Assembly (NCBI GenBank): GCA_940671915.1
Contig: CALNVZ010003426.1
Coordinates: 48,256,841 to 48,320,840 of the forward strand
Direction of reading: 5' to 3'
DNA from: Paracentrotus lividus
Lineage: Eukaryota; Echinodermata; Echinoidea; Camarodonta; Echinidae
Length of the DNA: 64,000 nucleotides
Part shown: one piece after another, positions 1 through 11,165 of the stretch
Numbering within the stretch: position 1 is the first letter of the stretch
Layout: every line of letters starts with the position of its first letter
The notes under the pieces: generated by a model
What the model was told of the DNA's origin: nothing
Seen by the model: the letters and a program-made list of their open reading frames with translations, nothing else
Database searches by the model: none
Program-made: the position numbers and the translations under genes

Positions 1-1080
1 CAACTGAAGCTGGAACAACTTCGGCTAGAACAGAAAATTGCCACCGTTGAAGCTGCACATGGTGTTGAAGAAGCTGAGGTGGAATTTAAATTGCTACAAG
101 AAGAAGAGGTAATAGATGAACCTGCAGGTGAGGTAAGTGCCCCTACATGCAAGTCTACACTCAACCCAAATGTTCCTGCATCGAAAGGAAGTGTAAACAA
201 TGACAATACGTTCAATCCAGTTGCTATCCGTCCTAAACGGGTAGCATCAAGTGTAACAGATATTTTCCAAGCAGTTGACTTGGCAATGAATATGCCTAAA
301 CCTGAGTTAGATTGTTTCAATGGTAACCCGTTGGACTACTGGTCCTTTATAAATAAATTTGAGGCTGCCATAGGGAATAAGAATGTAGACTGTAAAAGTA
401 AGCTCATGTATTTAATTCAGTACTGTACAGGTAAAGCTAAGGAGAGCATAGAGAATTGTTTACTTTTAGATGTAGGTGTTGGATATGACAGGGCTAAGGA
501 TATTCTGGCCGAACAATTCGGTCAGTCCTACCTAGTGACCACTGCCCACATCGACAAGGTGCTCAACCGCCAGCAAGTTCGTCCAAACGATGGGGCGGCG
601 CTCTGGGACATGGCAAGAGATATGAGGAGGTGTGAGATCGTGCTCTCTCAGATGGGCTACAGTGCCGACATGAATTCTTCAGACAACTTGCTGAAGATAC
701 AGCAGCTGATGCCAATACACTTACAATCAGAGTGGGCGAAACGCGCTCACTACATGATGAAGAACAACATCGCTCCCAACTTCAGCACGATGGTTGAGTT
801 TGTTGAGCAAAGTGCTCAACTTTCCAGCAACATGTTTGGGAGAAATCATTGGGAAGGCAAGCCTGCTCCCCCAACAACTGTAGGTAAGTATCTAACAGTC
901 CTAAACGTGTATTCTCTACACAGGCGAGCAGAGTCTACGACCAGCGAGCACACGATAACAAGACAAGCAACAAGTCCTGGAATCCCGACGGGAAATGTAG
1001 CCTTGCTTTCAGGATCTCATCACCTGGGGTCTTGCAGAACTTCCAGCAGAAAGACGCGGATGAAAGACTCAAGGTGGTGA
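1..1080 (+). pseudogene. BEL/Pao gag polyprotein fragment (DUF1759-like)
   Basis: The frame is open from base 1, so the protein begins upstream; the first in-window ATG is not until after base 300 and is not the true start. The N-terminal part is rich in E, Q, L and K and looks like a coiled coil. It is followed at about 295-860 by the conserved gag core: a short proline/leucine stretch, FNGNPLDYWSFINKFEAAIG, then a leucine-rich region and an AEQFGQ motif typical of the DUF1759 family. This family is the nucleic-acid-binding gag of BEL/Pao elements. The frame drifts after about 885, where a zinc-knuckle-like region (tgt near 1000, tgc near 1033) lies in other frames. The frame ends at a stop at 1078-1080. 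Gag would form the intracellular particle; this copy can at most make a truncated product. Confidence 0.8.
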
Positions 1081-1900
1081 GGCAGCTCGCATATGTGACA
1101 ATTGCTTCGACGGTCTGCAATATGCACTAGATACTGTTCCGCAGAGTCAACTGCAAGATGCTAGTGGGTGCAACGTGGAAGCACCACACCCTCCTTCATA
1201 TGCATCGCAAGAATAATGAAGAGAACGTCAAGTCTCAATACCGGATCACTTCAACGACTGTGCCTCTTCTATAATGTGGGGCCGGCATAGCAGAGACCGA
1301 CTCGCCAACGAGACACATACCTGGGCAGGAACTGCAATAGCACATGACCACCAATCAAAGGGTATGCCTGCCGAGTTGTGCCAGTGGTAATTCAAGGCAG
1401 GCACAAGGCAATACAAACTTTGGCATTGCTTTTGATCAGCAAGCGATGTTCTCTTTGTGAAGAGGCCTGGTCCATGAGCTTTGGGATACCTGTAAGCGAA
1501 GGGACTTCATTTGACAACAGTCCAATGAAGCAAAGACACCAAGAAGAGTGGCCTGAAGTCAATCTTACTGTCAAAGCATTGATGACAAAGAGGAGTTGAC
1601 ATGCCAGAAGTGTGGACTGTGCCAAAGCTGTCTATTTTTCTGGCAATCTAATTCACAGACCACCATGATGTTAGAAATGGGATCATCTGAAAGGAATTGA
1701 ATTCCCCAGAATTGAACAGAATGAATAAAGCTCCTTATTGGAGGAGATAACCCAGAGGCATTCTGGTTATGGATACAGCGCGATGGGACGACGTAAAGAA
1801 GCCCTTTGCCATTCGTTCCCTTCCTTGGATGGAACAGTTGATAGGGGCCCAACACGCCTGTTGGTCCAAGCAAAATGAATGAGGCTAACATACCACTTCA
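1081..1900 (+). pseudogene. BEL/Pao gag C-terminus, protease and early pol remnants
   Basis: Several recognisable fragments lie in different frames. WKHHTLLHMH at 1176-1205 is the conserved end of the BEL/Pao zinc region. A protease-like stretch follows near 1400-1500, with TLALL followed by a Cys-rich segment, but the frame is broken just where the catalytic aspartate should be. EVNLTVKAL lies near 1555-1585 and LIGGDNPEAFW at 1734-1766, the latter typical of the protease-to-RT linker (Peptidase_A17 region). A further piece at about 1800-1870 resembles the start of the RT-side domain. Stops and frameshifts separate them, so no functional enzyme can be made. Identification is from motif memory without alignment. 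Confidence 0.6.
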
Positions 1901-1989
1901 CACTAAGTTGAGCCCATAGAATCCACCAAAAGCTCAGGATTCTGGCAATTTGATCTACCCAGGTTATGCTAAGATTCAAGAGGCAAACA

Positions 1990-2596
1990 CATGTCTCAAT
2001 GGGAGCTGCATGTTAACACAAAGGCAAATCCTGCAGGAGAGGTATTGAGTGGACGTTGTCCGCAAAGATAATGGCATGATTCTCGGTGCGTATAAAGGCG
2101 TCCTAACTCCTCTGGATAGAGAAACAGCAAGCCTTCAGCAACCAACGTCTTGCAGGATACGCTCAACATGATCCGACGACCCCGAGGTGAAGATGGACGG
2201 CTCGCGTGCAATCGTCGCCTCGTAAAATGAAGTCCGAAAGAGAATGCGAGACCACTGACCCACTAGCACGGATCTAAAGAGCGAGCAGCCAATCACACCG
2301 GAATCAATCTCTTGCTCATGGAAAAGAGCAAACCTGCCTCAAGGATTATATTTTGGAAAGATTCATATGACGAAGGGATACTGCCCTCTTTAAAAAAAAA
2401 AAAATGGACCAAACCTCACCGAAAGGACGATCTCGGCTGCTGTTGACGACGACACCTTACGCTTCTGGCAATGGATCCATAGGTAAGGGTTGTAGAAAAG
2501 TATTCCCAAGGTAGAGATGGCAGGGTTAGACAGGTAGAAGTCAGGAGTAGGTCAAAATATTTCAGGAGACCGGTCGTAAAACTATGTCCTATCTAG
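1990..2596 (+). pseudogene. BEL/Pao pol C-terminal remnant (DUF5641-like tail)
   Basis: The clear part is 2492-2596. This is a short open frame with G-R-D-G-R-V-R followed by V-E-V-R-S-R, then RRPVVKLCPI and a stop at 2594-2596. The arrangement matches the domain that closes the integrase region of BEL/Pao pol. The sequence from 1990 to 2490 has frequent stops in all + frames, and I could not assign RT, RNase H or the integrase core to it. It is probably a deleted and mutated remainder of pol. An A-run at about 2391-2404 interrupts it. Confidence 0.5.
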
Positions 2597-3030
2597 AAGC
2601 TAACACGAATGCTTGAACATTAATGTAATTTAAACCAAAACGTAAATTTCAAGCTGGTTAAAATAATGATAATTTTCCTTTGTAAGTAAACATACTTGAT
2701 AAAATAAATGAATGTTAAATGTTTGAGTGCCAATTCAATCCATTAGGTCAGGGAGATCTGAAAATCTTTCATACTAACTTGTATAATGTAATCTTTCTAT
2801 TTGATTTGAATGTTTCAGATTATAACTATGTGTTATGTTTCTACGCATAATATCTTCTAATGTAATGCTATATGTAAGTAAGGATGCGATATATATTCGC
2901 ACTTGAGTTGTGGTATTTGTAATAATTCAAATTTTCTATAATTTATTGTTGTAGAATTTTATGTATTATAACGCTAGTTAATAGTTTAAATGATACTACT
3001 ACCTGTTGGGTTAGCTCATTGGGGCCGGAA
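2597..3030 (+). other. Non-coding part of the retroelement between pol stop and LTR
   Basis: AT-rich sequence without coding signal. It ends in GGGGCCGGAA at 3021-3030, a purine-rich stretch that could be the polypurine tract priming plus-strand synthesis just before a 3' LTR. Confidence 0.4.
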
Positions 3031-4340
3031 TGTTGCGGATAATTGATAAAAGGTCTGAAATATAGACTATGAAGTATATAAATATTCATGAAATGTGTTT
3101 CCCCAAAAAAGTAAATTCATTGTTTATTGGTCAGCAGATACATTTTCTGCCCCAGCAACAAGTTTGTTTATGAAATGTTCACCCTGGTTGGTCAGCCCAC
3201 ACCTTGGTAGACCAGAGTTGCATGGTAACAATAACCCCATTGGATAAGGAAGATGCCAAATATGTAATAAGCCCAACATCTTAGCTTGGTCAAGCTTGGC
3301 AGCATTCAGTAAGAAGAAAGTTTGGCTGCAAGAAGATGTGATAATTATTTGGAACAAAAGTTAAAGAAATTGTGAAAACCGGGAAGTCAAACATGCGGTA
3401 AGTCCATAAATTTGATTCATATAACTTATTATTGTTATTCATGTTCTAAGTTGTAATATTATAAAAGTATTAAAGTTAGATAATATACAGCAAAGTTTCC
3501 ATCAATATTACTGAAGTATAGTTGCACCAAGCGGTCAGAGCACTTGTGTGTGTTACACTATACTGTACATGAATGTGAATTATTATACTCAAGAAGGGTG
3601 ACATATATGTAGTGATTTGCTATAGTTTAAGTTTAGTTTGATCATTAAGAATCATGAAGTATATATCTATTCATGGTTATGTATTACATTTGTATATATT
3701 CATTATATATGCCATTTACTGTACAGAAGTTAGTACTTTCTACTTTGTAAAGAGAAACATTTAGCGAGAGAGTACCAAGTTGTATGTCAAGCCCATAGGC
3801 AAACATTGGGGACACACAACATAGGTTTCTTTGTTTTAGGTATTAGTTCATTGCCACCCCACTAGGGATGTTGTTGTTATGGGAACAGCCTTCTTCTTAG
3901 TATAGAGGTGTGTTCACACAGTGATTTAGTTTAGTCATATCAGGATTAAAGTTACTGATCGCATAAGTTAGGATTAACTCTATTTCAGTTGAATATTATC
4001 AAATATTATTATTATATGCATTGTGTATATAGCCTTACGTTTAATTACTATTTATACTGAATACGCATTGGGAAAGATATTGCATTTATTTATAAGTTAT
4101 CGCTAAACCTTTTCATTATGAACTGATGACTTTATATTAATTGTGTATTATATCTTTCTATTCTATTTCAGTGAACCACTCACTTCACTCACTACGTACA
4201 CTTCACTCACTTACACGCTCACTTTTTTATGTTTATACGCTCATCTACGTTTACGTCTTTTTATATATCAACGTGATATATGAACGTTGTGATTAATAAA
4301 ACGGAGCATAATGTACAACAGTGTGTTTGGACAGTTATCA
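3031..4340 (+). repeat. Candidate 3' LTR of the BEL/Pao element
   Basis: The segment begins TGTTGCGG immediately after the purine-rich stretch and carries an AATAAA signal about 45 bases before the proposed CA end (…GTTATCA at 4340). The length of about 1.3 kb is plausible for this superfamily. The 5' LTR is outside the window, so LTR identity cannot be tested and the right end could be some tens of bases off. No coding signal is seen inside. Confidence 0.45.
4295..4300 (+). promoter_or_regulatory. Polyadenylation signal AATAAA in the candidate LTR
   Basis: AATAAA lies near the end of the proposed LTR, followed by an A/C-rich then GT-rich stretch (gtgtgtttgg at 4321-4330). This is the usual cleavage context at an R/U5 boundary. 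Confidence 0.4.
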
Positions 4341-5712
4341 TTTTGGAGTGCGTTCCGATGTTGACGATTCTTAAAAGTGCCTAAGTTAACCCTTAGCTGT
4401 AGCTTAACCGTGCAAGAAGCTACAGGTTCCTTGGTTGTCCTTCAGTTGAAACCCCACTTTCTTTTAAAAAAAGCTATGAAAAGTTATTTTCTAGTAGAGT
4501 CTTTAAAGCAATTTTGGGTCTCTAAAACTGATCTTTCAAGGTTCTTTAAAATGCAAAAACAAAATACTTTTTTTCATTGAGGATTAAAATAAGGTATGAA
4601 AAGGTCCAAAAATTGACACTTTTTTGAAGAGTGTTAGTGAATGGAAGATGAGACTAGTCGATGAGGGACCTCGATATGACATCATTTTCACCCGCTTTTA
4701 GTTCCTTAAATTCTTAACCATTGAATGTATCATCAAGTTCTTTGATATGATTTTATATCCTCTTATGAAAAACACATGATTTTTGTTTGGTTATTTGAAC
4801 ACTTTAAACTTTTTGTGAACTTTGGGGTATCTTTGTGATAAACTCTGACTCTTGTTTGTGACCTTATCCCTTTATTGTTGACTTCTGTTCCGAATGTCTA
4901 GGTGGTATTGCACAAGCTTGGGTTGAAAAATAGCGTGCTAATTTGTGGATGGGAAACCCCCCCCCCCCCTTCCCCCCCCAAAACCCCAAACGGTGCTACA
5001 CTAGCTCCAGCTTGAGCTTTTGCATTAACGAACTGTCCTGACCTTGAGCCCGATATTTATTGCACAACTGGTAACAACGGCTAGTGTGCTTGATGGGATC
5101 GGACTTATCTCAAAGTATTTCATGCTAAAACCGCAAACTAGCTCGAGTTTTTTTTCTTCAAAAAGCCCAAGATGACTCAGGGTGAGATTTCTCCCAATTT
5201 TACACGCAATTTATTTTAGTGAAAAAGTCTGATCTCCTCTGATCTCCTTGGGCTTATTCAGTGGATCACAAATAGCAGGCTATTTAAATTTCCTGAGCTA
5301 GTGCAGCACCGCCTCCTTATGCTTATTTGTGACCTTATCCAACTATTGTTGACTTCTGTTCTTAATGTCTGTGTATTGGAGTTCATCTAGAGGTCTCGTT
5401 CATAGTCTCATTTTACAAGATTTCTAGGGATTCAAAGAAACTTGTCCTCGGGATATAAAAAGGGTCATTTGATTACCAACAAGATTATTTTAGATTATTA
5501 GAATGTTTTTTTTTTTCATAAGGATTAGGAGAAATATTTGAGATTATGGATGTATATAAGGCCTATTATATCCTATGTTGATATGTATTTTTCTTCGCAA
5601 ACTAATTTTGTTGAATTGTGAGGTCTTATGCAGTACTAATTTTTTTAAATATAAAAATGACAGAAAATTGGGTAGAAAAACTCATTTTAATGATATAAAT
5701 ATTCTAATCGGA
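4341..5712. other. Non-coding DNA with a composite fold-back region (4860-5390)
   Basis: No gene seen. A C-run with A and T interruptions lies at about 4960-4990. GGTGCTACACTAGCTC at 4992-5007 is inverted at 5295-5310 as gagctagtgcagcacc (15 of 16 bases pair). A direct repeat (gaccttatcc … attgttgacttctgttc) occurs at about 4860-4900 and again at 5330-5370. The mixture of inverted and direct copies suggests an old fold-back element. Confidence 0.35.
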
Positions 5713-5800
5713 TTTTCCTTTTCTTATTTCTCCATTTTGTTTTGCTGCCTTCATCATGAAATCACTCCTTTGCATCCACACCATCACAACAGGTAAGAGA
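5713..5800 (+). promoter_or_regulatory. Candidate recursive-splice site or exon donor, CAG|GTAAGA at 5792|5793
   Basis: A pyrimidine-rich tract (from about 5713) leads to CACAACAG|GTAAGAGA. The sequence upstream reads as an acceptor and the sequence downstream as a strong donor, with no exon between. The last 20 bases before the AG are A/C-rich, so this is the weakest acceptor of the three similar sites in the window. It could instead be the donor of an unrecognised exon. Confidence 0.3.
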
Positions 5801-6067
5801 TCATAATATTATGCAGTATCGGATTCTGCCTTACGTCACATAATTGAAAGTATTAGCCCATGCCCAAACATGATAGAGCCGCTATTGTCCCCAGACAATT
5901 GGGCGTGAATATTTCAAATTGAAAATCCTGGATCTGCGCCTGTACCACAGTTCATCTTTTAATTCTTAAAAGTTTGGAATGGAACATAATTCCTCAGTTG
6001 AGAATCAGAATGCACCAACTCCAGATGCTGAGGTTAAGGCTCTTCTGGCGCCCAGGTCATTATAGGA

Positions 6068-6217
6068 CGTATCAGGACAACTACCCCCTGGAAAACTACC
6101 CCCTGACAACTACCCCTGGACAGCTATCCCACAAAAACTGTACCACCTAACTCTAACCCTATCTCTGGGGGTAGATGTCTTGTGGGGTAATTGCCTGGTG
6201 GTAGTTGTCCTGATACG
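6068..6217. repeat. Fold-back element built from GGACAACTACCCC units (copy 1)
   Basis: CGTATCAGGACAACTACC at 6068-6085 is perfectly inverted at 6200-6217 (18 bp). Between the arms, further degenerate copies of the unit run forward and then reversed around a centre with CTAACTCTAACCCT. Related elements lie at 30.65 kb and 53.0 kb. Confidence 0.65.
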
Positions 6218-6839
6218 CATCATAGGCCTATATGATATTATTTATACTCTCATCAACACCATCATTCAAGCTATAAAGTGAAAATAAAAATTGTGGTCAT
6301 TTGGGGGTAATGCACTTTTTTTGTGATGGTATAATTGATCTGGGCCATGTAAAATAAAGCCTTCATTGATCTGAATTAATCGCAAATTCTATTCCTTTCT
6401 TTAATGTACCGAGAAGTGAGAGATATATATTTGTTTTGTAATGTTCTTTATTATTCATTCAAAATAAAAATGTTATTTTATTAAAATATTAATAAAAAAT
6501 CAAGTTATGATCAAACAAAAAGCTTTATGTCACCAGGCCCAGGTGCGTATCATGATGTTAATGGCATGCAGCAATGTCCAAGAAAAATAAAAAGAGATGG
6601 CCGAAACTATGGTGAAACTTACAGCAGATCAGAGAAAACAAATCTAAAACCTGAACATCACTCAGCTGCTGTTGACTGAAGCCTTACCAGATCCAAAGAA
6701 ACAAAAGCCTCCATTATGGCTGCTATTGTCTTCCCTTTGAAAGAGAACCTTCTAAAGGGCTCTTGCCAGCTAGCTCAGGCTTGCTGCTTTCATAACAGAA
6801 AGTGATGACTCATTCTATAGACATTTATTGGCACATGCC

Positions 6840-7690
6840 TGTTGTTGTTGTTATTGTGGAGCTCAGATCTCGTTTTCACCCCTTTTCAGAGCTCAAATTT
6901 AACCCTTTTCTTCCTTATTAGATATAAAAAATAAAAAGTAGTAAATAATGAAAGTCCTTCAGATTCAACATCTCTCTGTCATTAAGGCCAACAAACAACC
7001 ATCTTCTGAAGTGTAAGATGCTACTGTCTTGAGTACTTTTTATCTTTTCCTGAGCGGTTGTAGTTGTTGTTATTTTGGAGCTCTGGTCTGTGGAGTTTTC
7101 ACCCCTTTTCAGAGCTCGTATTTAAACCTTTTCTTCCTTATTAGATATAAAAAATAAAAAGTAGTAAATAATAAAAGAAGTCTTTCAGATTCAAGATCTC
7201 TCTGTCATTAGGGCCAACAAACAATCATCTTCTGAAGCGTAAGATGCTACTGTCTTGAGTACTTTTTATCTTTTCATGAGCGGTTGTAGTTGTTGTTATT
7301 TTGGAGCTCTGGTCTTTGTAGTTTTCACCCCTTTTCAGAGCTTGAATTTAACTAATTTCTTTATAAGTAGAAATAAAAGTAGTACTTCATATTCAAGATC
7401 TTTCTGTCATTAGGGCCAACTTGTCGAATAGTAATCTTCTTAGCAGAAAAAGCTACTATCTTGAATACTTCTTTCTTTTCAAGGGCTGCTTTTGTTATAG
7501 TGGAACCTAGATCTATGCGTTTTTATCCCTTTTTCAGAGCTCAAATTTAACCTCTTCTCTCTGATTATAGATTTTAAATGGTTCAGGGTACTTCAAAAAT
7601 TCAAGATCTTTATGCTATTAATGCCATCTTGTTTACTAGTAAACAATTAGGCCTACCTAGAAGTCATAAGATGCCACTATCCTGAACAGC
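6840..7690. repeat. Four-copy degenerate tandem array, period about 198-226 bp
   Basis: The landmark GTTTTCACCCC or its variant starts at 6872, 7095, 7321 and 7519. Each unit also has AGAGCTCAAATTTAAC, a TTAGATATAAAAAATAAAA block, and TAAGATGCTACTGTCTTGAG. The copies diverge progressively, the fourth most. No coding frame is conserved across units. Confidence 0.7.
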
Positions 7691-10224
7691 ACTGGCATAT
7701 CCAGGATTTGAAAATAAATTGGGGTGGGGCGGGGTGTGGCCAGCTGAAAATTTTCCAATTCTGACATGCACAGTCAGTGGTTTTTACAAAATAAAGGGAG
7801 CACACACTTATGGCCTCCTGGGTCCGCAAGTGTTAAAAGCTTCTTTCTTTTTTCTTTGGTTTGCTTCTGTGCTAAATTCATAAGCCATTCTTCGTTGTCT
7901 ATCCAGGGCCAGAGTTAAAAGGACTTTAACTATGTTTTCAAAAATTTTGAGCTAAATGCCCATTTACTCTCAATGAATAGGTGTCATTGTGAGTGATCTC
8001 ACAGTTTTGGTCAACATTTCTTGCTGTCTTTATCTTTTTCAATCCAGGGTTTATAATCTTGGCAAAGTGTGCTTCTTTCATAATTGGAATGCTTAGTAAT
8101 ATGGAAACAAATCCTGGCATTCTTGGCAAAAAGGAGACCAGCTAAGTGAATATTTTGGCAGTTCTCTGCGAAAACTGACTTTATTCCAAGTAATGTCAGT
8201 CTGAGTCACCAATAGGTTACTCACAGAACTTGTTTTACATGTATGTTATTAATCCTTGGCGTACCAGACTAAATCCTGTTTTAAGAGATTTATGTGAAGT
8301 TGAATTTTTCTTCATGGACCTGTTGTTAGAAAAATGGTTAATTGTAGATGATAAATTGTGTAAGTTACACTGTAAGACATATAATATTTGGATACAACAA
8401 TGCAGATCAAATAGAAAATAAGGATTGCCGGACTTGATGATAACAGAGGGTGTATTGCACCCAACCCCCCCCCCCACCTACTTCTTCAACTCCCTCCATC
8501 TTTCATTTGCCAAAGAGTGCATCTCTGGGATCTCCATCTCTCTTGCCGAATAGAATCCCAGGGAAATTAGGATGTTTACGATTTGGGAAACCCATCAGAA
8601 AATTTATCCAAAAACCCATCTGTAAAAAACTCCTGTTGTTGTTGTTGTTGTTGTTGTTTTGTGGTGTGTTGTAGTTGTTTATAAACACAGACTCTGGTTT
8701 GAAATTAGAATTCCTGAAAGCCTTGAACTTCGCCTAGCCAGTCTCTGGTCATATCCAGAATAATCCGGAGCAGCTACAGTGCATGGCCCTGTGGATTTAG
8801 GATGTAGAGTTTCAGACTATGTTGTACCATTTATCATAGGTTTCAGCCTGCAATTCTAATGATGCTTATAGATGTATCAAACTGTATGTTGCATCCGCAC
8901 TGCAGCAATGCACGAAGGTTGAAGCAAAACTATCTGTCGCCCCCGCACTGCAGCGCGGGGCAGAGGTGGAAACAAAACTTAATTTATTCATTCCACTTCC
9001 CAGGTAGTTGATCATGTACATCCATCATTCTATTGTCTATATGGCACAGGTAGACAGGTGTGGTGTTTGTTAATTGTCAAAATGGCATAAGTCTATGTTG
9101 CATTAACGCCCTTATAGCAATGTAATGTATGTATGGAAATATTGGCCTACATAATGTTTTATCATTTGCTTAGAGCTGAAAAGCAATTAACTCTTGACCG
9201 TGAACACATATGCCCTTCTGTTTCTCAGAAGTGATATGAAAATAAACCACCTGAGAGATTTCCATTGTATATAACGCATGCATTTCTTGAATTGTAGGCA
9301 TACATGTACCAATTTTGTACCCATTTCCCCCCTCTTTAGCGGTGAAGGGTTGTGGGGGAATTTACCAGTTGAAACTCTTAGAAAATAAAAGTAATCCTAG
9401 GTGAGTCAGAGTTCTGAGCTACAAGATCCCTAAAAGTATAGTCCTTATTATCTCCTTTGTTCATGGAATCCCATTATATATCCCCATACCCAGACCAGTG
9501 CAGCTGGGTAAATATATATATATTTAGGGTTTGAATATGACACCATATGCTGTACAATATGAGCTATCGTATTACTTGGAATAAAGTTAGTCATTATGCA
9601 AGTAGTAGATTGGCTACCATAAACTGTCAAAAACTTTATGATACCAAGGAGCTCTGGACACAGCGTCTGAAGACATTTTCAACAGAGGGAACCTAGAGGT
9701 TAGTAATTAGGCCCCAATGGGGATAAGTTGATTTTTTCAGTCAATGGGTTAAAGCTTCTTGAATAAAGTAGTCATTATTTGAAAATCCATTGAAGTAGGG
9801 CCTATTTGCCTCATCTTTGTTTGTATTTATATCTCTTTCCATCCCCTTTCCTCCCTCCCCTCCCTCTCCTCCCCTCCCCTCCCTTCCCCACCCCCTCCCC
9901 TGTCCCTCCCCCTCCATGCTCCCACCCTACTCAATCCACACCCTGTCCAGGGGAGCACACAATCCAGTAGTATTGTTGAGGTCTGCTATAGGAAGCAATG
10001 GATTAAATTGGGATTCCTGTGATGACTTTAGAAACCATTATACCCAGGGCATTGGCAATTACCTGAGTAGTAGAAAATCAGACTTGCTCCATGCAATCTC
10101 CTCTGGCCACAGGCCAATCAGCTAGTTTGTAAATCTAGACCCCTTTCATACTTTTCATAGGCAAATATTTTCCCCATTTTTGTTATTTTATAATATCAAG
10201 GGTGATAATGTATAATACTACTAG
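7691..10224. other. Non-coding stretch with minor simple repeats
   Basis: No gene recognised. It contains a two-copy repeat of period 48 (CCGCACTGCAGC at 8895 and 8943), a GTT microsatellite near 8634-8657, a short TA tract near 9513-9522, and a C/T-rich run at about 9838-9915. Open frames here are explained by these low-complexity tracts. Confidence 0.5.
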
Positions 10225-10406
10225 TATATCATCTGTTGAGAGCCAGAAGGGCATTATTGCATCTTAAAGATGTTCTGTTGAGAACCAGAAGAGCACTATT
10301 GCTGCACAAAGTCAATGGTAATAGCGCCCTTCTGGTTCTAAAATCTCAACGGAAAATCTTTGATCTGTATTAGCGCCTTTCTGGTTCTCAGCCGACGATA
10401 TGGTAT
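10225..10406. repeat. Nested double hairpin of the GAGCCAGAAGGGCAT family
   Basis: Four arms occur in order. The first (ctgttgagagccagaagg, about 10233-10250) pairs with the fourth (tttctggttctcag, about 10378-10391). The second (gttgagaaccagaag, about 10277-10291) pairs with the third (cttctggttct, about 10329-10339, followed by ctcaac). The result is one hairpin inside another. Confidence 0.6.
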
Positions 10407-11104
10407 GCTCCTAAAAACTGTTGGATAATCTAAATACCAGCATTTTCATCACTGTTGTGAGCGCAAAGAAAGATTTTAAAAGAATAAGACATTTGGTTTC
10501 ATTCACCTATTATGCCTAGGCCCTATTTATTCTTGAAAAAATATTGATTATTTAGCCTACTGCTTGGAAATATTCCCTTTCAAGATTATTTAACATTTCT
10601 CTTTTCAATAAGTAAGCTTGGCCAGATACTGTATCCTGCAATTATTATAAATAGGTTCACCTTTCGAGAAAAGAAAAATAATACATAGGCCTGCCCTATG
10701 CCTAATTAAATATTCTTGTAATTGAATTGGTTCAATATGTGCAGATAATTGCAAATTATAATTCATTAAAGAATAGGCCTACTAATTGCCAAAAGTCACT
10801 TTTTTTTAAAAAATATTAAAGCTTTTTAATTATTAATAGTTTATTGAAGGTTATGCCTTTGAATAGTCCTTTTATAATTGCATCTGATAATTATTGAAGT
10901 ATGACGCACATTTGCTTTTGCCAAGCAATTTGATTCATCACCTTCAAACTCCAGCCAGATCAGATTAAGCCTGCATCACATAAAATAATGTTCCAAATAA
11001 TGGGTCAGCCAAAAAATATATATTCCTGAATGCTGTTAAATCTTATCAGGCATTCAATATTTCTTGAGCTATGACATGAATTGACTACTGGTGTTTTCAC
11101 ACAT

Positions 11105-11165
11105 CGTTTGTTGAGAGCCAAAAAGGCATATAACATGCATATACGCCATCCTTGCTCTTAGGAGG
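11105..11165. repeat. Single hairpin of the GAGCCAGAAGGGCAT family
   Basis: TTGAGAGCCAAAAAGGCATA at 11111-11130 is followed after a short loop by ATACGCCATCCTTGCTCTTA, an imperfect reverse complement. Confidence 0.5.

Larger units (their letters stand above)
1..4340 (+). mobile_element. BEL/Pao-type LTR retrotransposon, decayed, 5' end outside window
   Basis: A + strand retroelement enters from the left edge. Its parts appear in the normal order: gag, protease and early pol fragments, pol C-terminus, a purine-rich stretch, then a candidate 3' LTR with a polyadenylation signal. The gag type, the motif LIGGDNPEAFW near 1734-1766 and the pol tail motif RPVVKLCPI ending at 2593 match what is known of BEL/Pao elements. 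Only about 2.6 kb separates the gag start from the pol end, where an intact element would have several kb. I found no reverse transcriptase, RNase H or complete integrase, so large internal deletions are inferred in addition to frameshifts. The right boundary is approximate because the 5' LTR and target-site duplication cannot be compared. The element is certainly non-autonomous. Confidence 0.75.

Noticed and set aside
886-926. Possible 40-base intron in gag (GTAAGT … CACAG)
   Set aside because: Joining the sides does not restore a long frame, and the length is below usual intron sizes. A frameshift explains the region better.
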